From contig CAKZGB010000006.1 of the NCBI GenBank assembly GCA_936911875.1, positions 62,001-126,000 on the forward strand: DNA of 64,000 nt. The letters run 5' to 3'. The stretch comes from an uncultured Lysobacteraceae bacterium (GTDB lineage: Bacteria > Pseudomonadota > Gammaproteobacteria > Xanthomonadales > Xanthomonadaceae). Shown piece after piece: positions 45,643 to 53,180 of this stretch. The position numbers and the translations under genes were made by a program. The notes beneath the pieces were generated by a model. The model did not search any database, was not told the origin of the DNA, and saw only the letters and a program-made list of their open reading frames with translations. Each line of letters opens with the position of its first letter. Position 1 is the stretch's first letter.

Positions 45643-46743
45643 ATGACTCCGCCTGATTCCACTTCAGCAATAACCGTGCTCAAGCCGGCGGCGGCCTTTG
45701 CGTGCATGCAAGCCGAATCGGCGGTGTTGCTGGATGTTCGCGAGTCTGTTGAGTTCGATGCTGGCCATGCGCAGTTGGCGCGCCACTTGCCCCTGTCTGC
45801 GCTAGAAAGTGACATGGACGCCGCGGCCGGCTTCCGTCAAACGCCACTGCTGCTGATCTGCCAGAGAGGCCCACGCTCTCAACGTGCCGCTGAACTGCTA
45901 CGTGACGCGGGTTTCAATGTGCGTGCTGTAGTCGAAGGCGGTTCCGAAGCTTGGCAAGCTGCCGGTTTGCCATGGCAAGCCGGCGACGACGCGGCGCAGC
46001 GCTATTCGCGCCATTTGTTGCTCCCCGAAGTCGGCCCCGCAGGGCAGGCGCGACTCAAAGCAGCGCACGTGGTCCTGGTTGGTGCCGGTGGACTGGGATC
46101 GCCCGTGGCTTTGTATCTGGCCGCAGCGGGTGTCGGCACCTTGACGCTGATCGACGACGATCACGTGGAACTCAGCAACCTGCAACGTCAGGTGCTGCAC
46201 GGTCAGGCCGATATCGGACGCCTAAAAGTGGCGTCCGCGCGGGACCGCTTGCTCGCGCTCAACCCCGGCATCAAGGTACATGCCGTCGCGCAACGGCTGA
46301 CAACCGACAATGCCGCGGAACTGTTAAAGAACGCCGATGTCGTCGTCGATGGCGCCGACAACTTCGCCACACGCCATTTGGTGAACGCGACCTGCCACGC
46401 TCAACGCAAGCCGTGGGTGTACGCCGCCATTCAATGCTTCGATGGCCATGCGGCCGTATTCGACTTGCGCGAGCCCGGCCGGTTGCCGTGTTATCGCTGC
46501 CTGTTCCCTGAGGCACCCGATGCCCAATTCGCACCCAACTGCGCCGAGGCCGGCGTGCTTGGTGTGCTGCCCGGAATGCTCGGCACCATACAGGCGACCG
46601 AGACCGTCAAGCTGCTGCTGGGCATTGGCGAGACCTTGAGCGGCCGCGTACTGCATGTGGATGCGCTGACCATGCGCATTCGCGAGAGCCGACTGCAGCG
46701 CGATCCGGAGTGTCCGCAATGCGGTCACTCAACAATGCGATAA
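45643..46743 (+). CDS. moeB: Rhodanese-ThiF fusion, MoeB-type sulfur-carrier adenylyltransferase
   Basis: The 366-residue fusion has an N-terminal rhodanese domain (about 10-108; LLDVRESVEFDAGH, catalytic Cys in LLICQRGPRS) and a ThiF/E1-like domain (about 118-355). The latter has the ATP motif VLVGAGGLGSPVALYLA, NLQRQVLHGQADIG, and the Zn pairs CYRC and CPQC. It should adenylate the C-terminal Gly-Gly of a small sulfur carrier such as MoaD or ThiS and pass sulfur to it. In MoeZ/MOCS3-type proteins the rhodanese domain is C-terminal; here it leads. Confidence 0.88.
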   Translation: MTPPDSTSAITVLKPAAAFACMQAESAVLLDVRESVEFDAGHAQLARHLPLSALESDMDAAAGFRQTPLLLICQRGPRSQRAAELLRDAGFNVRAVVEGGSEAWQAAGLPWQAGDDAAQRYSRHLLLPEVGPAGQARLKAAHVVLVGAGGLGSPVALYLAAAGVGTLTLIDDDHVELSNLQRQVLHGQADIGRLKVASARDRLLALNPGIKVHAVAQRLTTDNAAELLKNADVVVDGADNFATRHLVNATCHAQRKPWVYAAIQCFDGHAAVFDLREPGRLPCYRCLFPEAPDAQFAPNCAEAGVLGVLPGMLGTIQATETVKLLLGIGETLSGRVLHVDALTMRIRESRLQRDPECPQCGHSTMR

Positions 46744-46774
46744 TTACACGGCCCGCCGTAACCGATTCGACTCC

Positions 46775-47647
46775 ATGACGAACACCGCCAAGATTCTGGA
46801 TGGCAAACGCATTGCCGATGATTTGCTCGATGGCCTGCGCACTCGCGTAGAAGCCCGTCTTGCGGCAGGGCAGGCGGCACCCGGACTGGCTGTGATTCTG
46901 GTCGGTGCCGATCCCGCGTCGGCGGTGTACGTGCGCAACAAGCGTCGCGCTGCCAAATACGTCGGCATCAAGGCCATGGACTACGATCTTCCGGCGAGTA
47001 CCACCGATGAAGAACTCATCGAGCTGATTGACCGACTCAATGCCGATCCGTCCGTGCACGGCATCCTGTTGCAGCTGCCGCTACCGGGTAACCGCGACGG
47101 TACTCGCATCATTCATCGCATTGCGCCCGAGAAAGACGTGGACGGATTCCATCCGGAGAATGTCGGCCACCTGGCGCTGCGTCAGTTCGGTCTGCGGCCC
47201 TGCACGCCGCGCGGCATTACCACCTTGCTGGCCTACACCGACCGCCCGGTGCGCGGTGCCGATGCCACGATCGTCGGCGTCTCCAACCATGTCGGCCGTC
47301 CGATGGCGCTGGAACTGCTGATTGCCGGCTGCACCGTGACCAGCTGCCATAAGTTCACCAAACCGGAAACCTTAGAGGCGTCCGTGCGCAATGCCGACAT
47401 TCTGGTCGTGGCGGTGGGCATTCCCGGTCTGATTCCCGGCGAATGGGTCAAGCCCGGCGCCGTGGTCATCGACGTCGGCATCAACCGCCTGGACGATGGC
47501 CGTCTGGTAGGCGATGTCGGCTTTGCCGAGGCGGCCAAGCGAGCTTCCTGGATCACGCCCGTGCCGGGTGGGGTAGGTCCTATGACCGTGGCGACGCTGA
47601 TGCAAAACACACTGGAAGCGGCTGACGCGCTTGATATGGTAAAATAA
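46775..47647 (+). CDS. folD: Bifunctional methylenetetrahydrofolate dehydrogenase/cyclohydrolase
   Basis: The 290-residue enzyme has VGADPASAVYVRNKRRAAKYVGI with the catalytic Lys, the quadruplet HGILLQLPLP, and PEKDVDGFHPENVGHLAL. The NADP loop GVSNHVGRPMALEL and PVPGGVGPMTVATLMQNT follow. It interconverts 5,10-methylene- and 10-formyl-tetrahydrofolate, feeding one-carbon units to purine synthesis. Its position just before guaB fits a purine supply theme. Confidence 0.96.
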   Translation: MTNTAKILDGKRIADDLLDGLRTRVEARLAAGQAAPGLAVILVGADPASAVYVRNKRRAAKYVGIKAMDYDLPASTTDEELIELIDRLNADPSVHGILLQLPLPGNRDGTRIIHRIAPEKDVDGFHPENVGHLALRQFGLRPCTPRGITTLLAYTDRPVRGADATIVGVSNHVGRPMALELLIAGCTVTSCHKFTKPETLEASVRNADILVVAVGIPGLIPGEWVKPGAVVIDVGINRLDDGRLVGDVGFAEAAKRASWITPVPGGVGPMTVATLMQNTLEAADALDMVK

Positions 47648-47673
47648 ACCGCTTCAAATTCTCAGGTGACCTT

Positions 47674-49131
47674 ATGTTGCGCATCCGGGCTGAAGCACTA
47701 ACCTACGACGACGTTTCTCTTATTCCGGCTCACTCGACGATCTTGCCCAAAGATGTCCAGCTCGGAACCCGCCTGACCCGTAATTTGCGCCTAGGTTTGC
47801 CGATTGTGTCGGCAGCCATGGATACCGTGTCCGAAGCCCGTCTGGCCGTTGCCATGGCCCAACTCGGCGGTATTTCCATCATCCACAAGAACATGACCGT
47901 GGCCGAACAGGCTGCGCAAATCCGCTACGTCAAGAAGTTCGAAGCGGGCGTCATCAAAGAACCCTTCACGGTCTCGCCCGACACCACCATCGGTGACGTG
48001 CTGGCCCTGACGCGTGCTCGCAATATCAGCGGCGTGCCGGTGGTCGACGGCGGTCAGCTGGTCGGTATCGTCACCTCGCGCGACATGCGCTTCGAAAAGA
48101 AGCTCGACGATCCGGTCCGCCACATCATGACCAAAAAGGAACGTCTGATCACCGTTCGCGAAGGCGCACCCGACGCCGAAGTGCTGGATCTGCTGCATCG
48201 CCATCGCATTGAAAAGGTTCTGGTAGTTAACGATGCCTTTGAACTGCGCGGCCTGATCACCGTCAAGGACATCCAGAAGAAACGCGACAACCCGAATGCG
48301 GCTTACGATCAGCACGAATCACTGATTGTCGGTGCGGCGGTTGGTGTCGGCGGCGATACCGAAGAGCGCGTCGCGGCTCTGGCCGAAGCCGGCGTCGATG
48401 TGCTCGTGGTGGATACCGCTCACGGTCACTCGCAGGGCGTGCTCGAACGCGTGGCCTGGGTCAAGAAGAACTTCCCGCAGGTTGAAGTGATCGGCGGCAA
48501 CATCGTCACCGGTGATGCGGCCTTGGCTCTGATGGATTCGGGCGCCGATGCGGTCAAGGTCGGTGTCGGTCCGGGTTCGATCTGCACGACGCGGATCGTG
48601 GCCGGTGTGGGCGTGCCGCAAATCACGGCCATCGACATGGTCGCTTCGGCGCTGCAGGATCGCATCCCGCTGATTGCCGACGGCGGTATCCGCTACTCGG
48701 GCGATATCGGCAAGGCGCTGGTCGCCGGTGCCTCGACCGTTATGATCGGCGGTCTGTTCGCCGGTACCGAGGAAGCCCCGGGCGACGTCGAACTGTTCCA
48801 AGGCCGTTCGTACAAGGCCTATCGCGGTATGGGTTCGCTGGGTGCGATGGAGCAGGGCTCCAAGGATCGCTACTTCCAGGATGCATCCGATGCCGACAAG
48901 CTCGTGCCCGAAGGCATCGAAGGTCGTGTCCCGTATCGCGGTCCGCTGGGCGCCATCGTGCATCAGCTCGCCGGTGGTCTGCGTGCCACGATGGGCTATG
49001 TCGGTTGTGCCACCATCGAAGAAATGCGCACCAAGCCCGAATTCGTCACCGTCACCAACGCCGGTTCGACGGAAAGCCACGTGCACGATGTGCAGATCAC
49101 CAAGGAGCCGCCGAACTACCGTTCGCGCTGA
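47674..49131 (+). CDS. guaB: Inosine-5'-monophosphate dehydrogenase
   Basis: The 485-residue enzyme oxidises IMP to XMP. The TIM barrel opens with EALTYDDVSLIPAHS. A pair of CBS domains is inserted at about residues 90-205, and the catalytic loop GPGSICTTR has Cys304. A flap with GAMEQGSKDRY...VPEGIEGRVPYRG follows. CAGGTGA precedes the ATG. guaA follows after 71 bp that contain a strong hairpin, so the level of guaA may be set partly by termination. Confidence 0.97.
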   Translation: MLRIRAEALTYDDVSLIPAHSTILPKDVQLGTRLTRNLRLGLPIVSAAMDTVSEARLAVAMAQLGGISIIHKNMTVAEQAAQIRYVKKFEAGVIKEPFTVSPDTTIGDVLALTRARNISGVPVVDGGQLVGIVTSRDMRFEKKLDDPVRHIMTKKERLITVREGAPDAEVLDLLHRHRIEKVLVVNDAFELRGLITVKDIQKKRDNPNAAYDQHESLIVGAAVGVGGDTEERVAALAEAGVDVLVVDTAHGHSQGVLERVAWVKKNFPQVEVIGGNIVTGDAALALMDSGADAVKVGVGPGSICTTRIVAGVGVPQITAIDMVASALQDRIPLIADGGIRYSGDIGKALVAGASTVMIGGLFAGTEEAPGDVELFQGRSYKAYRGMGSLGAMEQGSKDRYFQDASDADKLVPEGIEGRVPYRGPLGAIVHQLAGGLRATMGYVGCATIEEMRTKPEFVTVTNAGSTESHVHDVQITKEPPNYRSR

Positions 49132-49142
49132 TTCCATTTCAC

Positions 49143-49177
49143 CGAGGAGCGACCCGCAATGGCGCTCCTCGTTTTTC
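49143..49177 (+). terminator. Hairpin terminator between guaB and guaA
   Basis: A 9-bp perfect stem CGAGGAGCG / CGCTCCTCG with an 11-nt loop, followed by TTTTTC. It can end the guaB message or act as an internal attenuator in a guaBA operon. Confidence 0.75.
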
Positions 49178-49202
49178 ATTAGACCTTTAAGTTGTCTTTG
49201 CC

Positions 49203-50771
49203 ATGACTGATATCCACAGCGACAAGATTCTGATTCTCGACTTCGGCGCGCAGTACACGCAGCTGATTGCCCGTCGTATTCGCGAGATTGGTGTGTATTG
49301 CGAGATCTGGGCCTGGGATCATAATCCCGATGACATCGCGGCCTACGGTGCGCGCGGCATCATCCTGTCCGGCGGTCCGGAATCGACCACACTCGAAGGC
49401 GCACCCCGCGCACCGCAGCAGGTGTTTGATTCCGGCTTGCCGATTCTCGGTATCTGTTACGGCATGCAAACGATGGCCGCGCAACTGGGTGGTGCCACGG
49501 AGGCTGCAGACCAGCGCGAGTTCGGTCATGCGCAAGTGTCCCTGATCGCGGAAGACCGTCTGTTCGCAGGCCTTAAGGATCATCCGGGTTCGCCGCCCAA
49601 GCTCGATGTCTGGATGAGCCACGGCGATCACGTGTCGGTCGCGCCGCCGGGCTTTACCATCACCGCCAAGACCGATCGCATCCCCGTTGCCGCCTTCGCC
49701 GATGATGCACGTGGCTGGTATGGCGTGCAGTTCCACCCCGAAGTGACGCACACCAAGCAAGGTGAAAACCTGCTGCGTCGTTTCGTGACGGAAATCTGCG
49801 GCTGCGCCACCAACTGGACGCCGGCCAAGATTATCGAGGACCAGATCGAACGCGTCCGCGCTCAAGTCGGCAACGACGAAGTCATTCTGGGTCTGTCCGG
49901 CGGCGTGGATTCGTCGGTAGTTGCTGCACTCCTGCATAAGGCCATCGGCGAGCAACTGACCTGTGTGTTCGTGGATACCGGTCTGCTGCGCTGGCGCGAA
50001 GGCGATCAGGTCATGGATATGTTTACGCGCAACCTGGGCGTCAAAGTGGTTCGCGTCAATGCCGCCGATCGCTATTTCGAAGCACTCAAAGGCGTTGACG
50101 ATCCGGAAGCCAAGCGCAAGATCATCGGCAACCTGTTCGTTGAAATTTTTGACGAAGAGTCGGCCAAACTCTCCAACGCCAAGTGGCTGGCGCAAGGCAC
50201 GATCTATCCTGACGTGATCGAATCGGCGGGTAGTGCAACCGGCAAGGCCCACGTTATCAAGTCGCACCATAACGTCGGCGGCCTGCCCGAGAACATGAAG
50301 CTCGGTTTGGTGGAGCCTCTGCGCGAGCTGTTCAAAGACGAAGTGCGCCGCCTAGGTGTCGAACTGGGTCTGCCTCGCGAAATGGTGTATCGCCATCCGT
50401 TCCCGGGTCCGGGTCTGGGCGTTCGTATTCTCGGCGAGGTCAAGCCGGAATTTGCGCGCATCCTGCAAATGGCCGATCAGATTTTTATCGATGAGCTGCG
50501 CAAGTCCGGCTGGTACGACAAGACCTCGCAGGCCTTTGCCGTGTTCCTGCCCGTCAAGTCCGTTGGCGTGGTCGGTGATGCACGCGCGTACGAGTGGGTG
50601 ATTGCCCTGCGTGCGGTCGAGACCATCGATTTCATGACGGCCCATTGGGCGCACCTGCCGTACGAACTGCTCGGTACGGTCTCCAATCGGATCATCAATG
50701 AGCTGCGCGGCGTCTCGCGGGTCGTGTACGACATCAGCGGCAAGCCGCCCGCCACGATTGAGTGGGAATGA
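49203..50771 (+). CDS. guaA: GMP synthase (glutamine-hydrolysing)
   Basis: The 522-residue protein has an N-terminal class I glutamine amidotransferase domain (Cys85 in GICYGMQ, His/Glu in VQFHPEVTHT). The ATP-pyrophosphatase domain has P-loop LGLSGGVDSSV near residue 230, and the C-terminal dimerisation domain ends PPATIEWE. It makes GMP from XMP. The last five codons (ATTGAGTGGGAATGA) recur about 11.6 kb downstream as ATCGAGTGGGAGTGA. This gene end is thus the attachment site of the island, which leaves the protein intact. Confidence 0.97.
   Translation: MTDIHSDKILILDFGAQYTQLIARRIREIGVYCEIWAWDHNPDDIAAYGARGIILSGGPESTTLEGAPRAPQQVFDSGLPILGICYGMQTMAAQLGGATEAADQREFGHAQVSLIAEDRLFAGLKDHPGSPPKLDVWMSHGDHVSVAPPGFTITAKTDRIPVAAFADDARGWYGVQFHPEVTHTKQGENLLRRFVTEICGCATNWTPAKIIEDQIERVRAQVGNDEVILGLSGGVDSSVVAALLHKAIGEQLTCVFVDTGLLRWREGDQVMDMFTRNLGVKVVRVNAADRYFEALKGVDDPEAKRKIIGNLFVEIFDEESAKLSNAKWLAQGTIYPDVIESAGSATGKAHVIKSHHNVGGLPENMKLGLVEPLRELFKDEVRRLGVELGLPREMVYRHPFPGPGLGVRILGEVKPEFARILQMADQIFIDELRKSGWYDKTSQAFAVFLPVKSVGVVGDARAYEWVIALRAVETIDFMTAHWAHLPYELLGTVSNRIINELRGVSRVVYDISGKPPATIEWE
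50757..50771 (+). repeat. attL: guaA-proximal attachment repeat of the island
   Basis: ATTGAGTGGGAATGA is the 3' end of guaA. It is matched at 13 of 15 positions by 62361-62375, both encoding Ile-Glu-Trp-Glu-stop. An integrase gene begins 324 bp downstream, the normal arrangement for islands inserted at a gene's 3' end. The two mismatches mean the exact crossover core cannot be fixed. Confidence 0.65.
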
Positions 50772-51094
50772 AATCAGGTCCTTCGGGGACTATCGCCAGC
50801 TATCGAAAAACAGCCGCAACGTATTGATTTAGAAAGAAATACGTCGCGGCAGCTATCGGTGGCTATCGCCGGCCAGCAGAAAAAGTTGACGGTAGCGCTG
50901 ACGGTAAAAATCGAGGCCGGATTAAGACACTCTCGTTCACTATCCAGAATTTTACCGTCTTTGACGGTAAAAGCCTCCTCGGGAAAGCTTGTTTTATGCG
51001 GCTTTCCGGACATCAGCAGGTCTCCAGGTCCCTGACGGTAAAACCTGACGGTAAAACCTGACGGTAAAGCCGTCACAAGCCGGAGGAAACCTCG
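50772..51094 (+). promoter_or_regulatory. Integrase-proximal end of island with arm-type repeats
   Basis: No gene. Four [A/G]CTATCG copies lie near the att end (about 50789, 50799, 50852, 50862). GACGGTAAA occurs at 50900, 50963, 51034, 51047 and 51060, with one inverted copy at 50951-50959. TTTTACCGTC-TTT-GACGGTAAAA (50950-50972) is a perfect inverted repeat. CCTGACGGTAAA(A/G) is repeated in tandem three times at 13-bp spacing (51031-51069). They are probably integrase arm or excisionase sites, since matching copies lie inside the other end of the island. Confidence 0.6.
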
Positions 51095-52351
51095 ATGCTG
51101 ACCGACGCTGCACTACGAAATCTCAAGCCTAAGCCCAAGATTTATAAGGCTTCTGACCGGGATGGGATGTACGTGACGGTATCGCCTGGCGGTACTGTCA
51201 CCTTCCGCTACGACTACCGCCTCAACGGTCGCCGCGAGACGCTGACGCTCGGGCGCTATGGACCTGGCGGCATTTCACTGGCGATGGCGCGCGAACTGCT
51301 CTTGGACGCGCGCAAAGCCGTGCTCAAGGGCGTATCGCCCGCGCTGGAAAAGCAGCGCGAGAAACGCCGGGTGGTCGCCATCAAGACCTTCGGCGCGGCA
51401 ATGGAGACATGGCTGGCCAACGCTAGGTTGGCCGACAGCACCCGCGCCATGCGCAAGCACATCATCGACCGGGACATCCTGCCGGTCTTCCAGAACCGCC
51501 TGCTGACCGAAATCCAGGCCGAAGACCTGCGGGCCTTGTGCAACAAGGTCAAGTAGCGCGGGGCGCCGGCCACGGCGGTCCAGATCCGGGACATCGTGAA
51601 GCAGGTCTATGTCTACGCCATCGCCCACGGCGAGAAGGTGGACAACCCCGCCGACGGCGTGGGGGCAGCCTCGATCGCTACCTTCGTGCCGAAGGATCGC
51701 GCTTTGTCGCCGCTGGAAATCCGGCTGTTCGTGCAACAGATGGAATCGGTGGTGACCTATCCGACCATCAAGTTGGCGTTGCGCCTGATTTTGCTGACGC
51801 TGGTGCGCAAGAGCGAACTGATCCAGGCCACTTGGGATGAGGTCGATTTCGAGAGCAAGACCTGGACGATTCCGAAGCAGCGGATGAAGGGCCGCAACCC
51901 ACACGTGGTCTATCTGTCCAGCCAGGCGCTCGACATCTTCGTGACGCTGCACGCCTGCGCGGCAGGCTCAAGGTTCGTTTTCCCTTCTCGTTACGATGCA
52001 GAGCGGTGCATGTCCAATGCGACCTTGAATCGGGTCACGCAGCTCGTGGCCCAGGCTGCGAAAACCAAAGGGCTGCCCCTGCAACCGTTCACCGTCCATG
52101 ACCTGCGCCGCACGGGCTCGACGCTTTTGAACGAAATCGGCTTCAACCGCGACTGGATCGAGAAGTGTTTGGCGCACGAGGATGGACGCTCCTCGCGTTC
52201 GGTGTACAACAAGGCCGAGTACGCCGAGCAGCGGCGGCACATGCTGCAAGAGTGGGCCAATCTGGTCGTTGCTTGGGGCGACGGGAAGACCTACATCCCG
52301 AAGTTGTTGCCGAAAAACGTGGTGGTGCCGGCGTTGAGTGCAGCAGCCTGA
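51095..52351 (+). pseudogene. Tyrosine integrase interrupted by an in-frame amber codon
   Basis: The frame runs 418 codons but is cut by TAG at 51554-51556 (codon 154); otherwise it is a complete P4-type integrase. There is an N-terminal DUF4102 arm-binding domain (about 3-90), a SAM-like core-binding domain, and a catalytic domain with Arg238 (LVRKSEL), HDLRR (His335, Arg338), His361 (LAHEDG) and Tyr371 (YNKAEY). The aligned codon in the second integrase of this window is GAG, so one G-to-T change explains the stop. GGAGGAAA precedes the ATG. The enzyme is inactive unless the stop is suppressed or is a sequencing error. Confidence 0.88.
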
Positions 52352-52375
52352 TTGAATGAGGGCTGCTGTCCAGCT

Positions 52376-52732
52376 TCAAACCTCGCTCGAACCCGCCCGA
52401 ACAGGGCGGGTTTTTCGTAAGTGGACATCCGGCTTCGAGACGCTGCCACGACGAGCTTGCTTCCGTTGCTCGATCCACGCTTCCACTTCGGCCAAGTCCC
52501 ACACGACGCAGCGCGGCGTCAGGTTGAAGCGACGCGGGAACTCGCCGCGGCGCTCCATTTCGTAGATCGTCGTTTCGGCCAAAGGGACGATTTGCCGCAG
52601 TTCCTGGCGGCGGATGGTGCGCCGAAAGGGAAGGGGGCTCTTCGGAAACTGGAGCAGCGCCTCGTAGGCTTCAGTGCCCGGCAAGGGGAGCGCGTTGGAT
52701 GTTTGCGATAGCTGTTCCACATCGAACTCCAT
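52376..52732 (-). CDS. AlpA-family DNA-binding regulator
   Basis: The ~118-residue protein from MEFDVEQLSQT has a MerR/AlpA-like helix-turn-helix at about 45-90 (RRQELRQIVPLAETTIYEMERRGEFPRRFNLTPRCVVWDLAEVEAWIEQR). AlpA-type proteins of islands and satellite prophages activate or serve as excisionase and are commonly next to the integrase, as here. An in-frame extension to 52765 exists but homologues I recall begin at MEFDVEQ. It converges on the integrase, and its C-terminal codons contain that gene's terminator. Confidence 0.8.
   Translation of the reverse strand: MEFDVEQLSQTSNALPLPGTEAYEALLQFPKSPLPFRRTIRRQELRQIVPLAETTIYEMERRGEFPRRFNLTPRCVVWDLAEVEAWIEQRKQARRGSVSKPDVHLRKTRPVRAGSSEV
52390..52415 (+). 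terminator. Terminator after the integrase
   Basis: AACCCGCCC / GGGCGGGTT with a 5-nt loop (GAACA), ending in TTTTT, 38 bp after the integrase stop. It lies inside the 3' end of the convergent alpA-like gene. Confidence 0.75.
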
Positions 52733-52860
52733 GAGTACGCTGCATGGAGACATGGTGAAGTTCAATACCTATCGGGACAACTTGCTGTGGCGTAGTGCAG
52801 CTAATGACAGGGCACGGGGAACTGAGAACATTACCGTCGGCCACTACATAGGAGGAGCAA

Positions 52861-52975
52861 TGTCGAAGCTTGCCGCGGTCGACATTCGGGAAGTCCGATC
52901 GTCATGAGCACAACAGTCCAGGCGGCGGTTCTCACCGCTGGAACCGGCAATCACAGCTTCACAAACGAGTATCGA
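52861..52975 (+). pseudogene. 5' remnants of two overlapping island genes
   Basis: AGGAGGAG directly precedes an ATG (52861) that opens a frame of only 15 codons (MSKLAAVDIREVRSS). Its stop overlaps a second ATG at 52904 by ATGA (MSTTVQAAVLTAGTGNH...). The second frame soon runs into the 3' end of the convergent KTSC gene. The good ribosome binding site and coupling suggest these were real island genes whose remainder was lost when the minus-strand defence operon arrived. Function unknown. Confidence 0.35.
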
Positions 52976-53160
52976 TTCTTGATGTTGGCGTGAAGATACT
53001 TCCCCTTGGAATCTGCGTTCATGATTCCGTCGTGCTCGCTAGAAGACACACCGGAATACTGGTAGACCGATCCATCATTGAACTCGATCTCAAGTATATG
53101 GTTGTCCTCATCGTAGCCGATGGAGGCGATGTTGCTTGAGCTAACTGGCGTACGTTCCAC
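52951..53160 (-). CDS. KTSC-domain small protein
   Basis: A 69-residue protein consisting almost wholly of a KTSC domain (ERTPVSSSNIASIGYDEDNH..., EFNDGSVYQYSGV, KGKYLHANIKNRYSFVKL). The start is GTG at 53160, chosen because AGGAGA lies 7 bases upstream. Open frame continues further upstream but without a ribosome binding site. KTSC is a small domain first noted beside lysyl-tRNA synthetases; its role is unknown. The gene follows the HerA stop by only 20 bp, so it is likely the last gene of the SIR2-HerA operon. Confidence 0.75.
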   Translation of the reverse strand: MERTPVSSSNIASIGYDEDNHILEIEFNDGSVYQYSGVSSSEHDGIMNADSKGKYLHANIKNRYSFVKL

Positions 53161-53180
53161 GATTGTCTCTCCTGATCCAT

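Noticed and set aside
51031..51069. Three tandem 13-bp repeats considered as a CRISPR or iteron array
   Set aside because: The repeats are directly adjacent with no spacers, so not CRISPR. Matching copies at the other island end favour recombinase arm sites over a replication origin.
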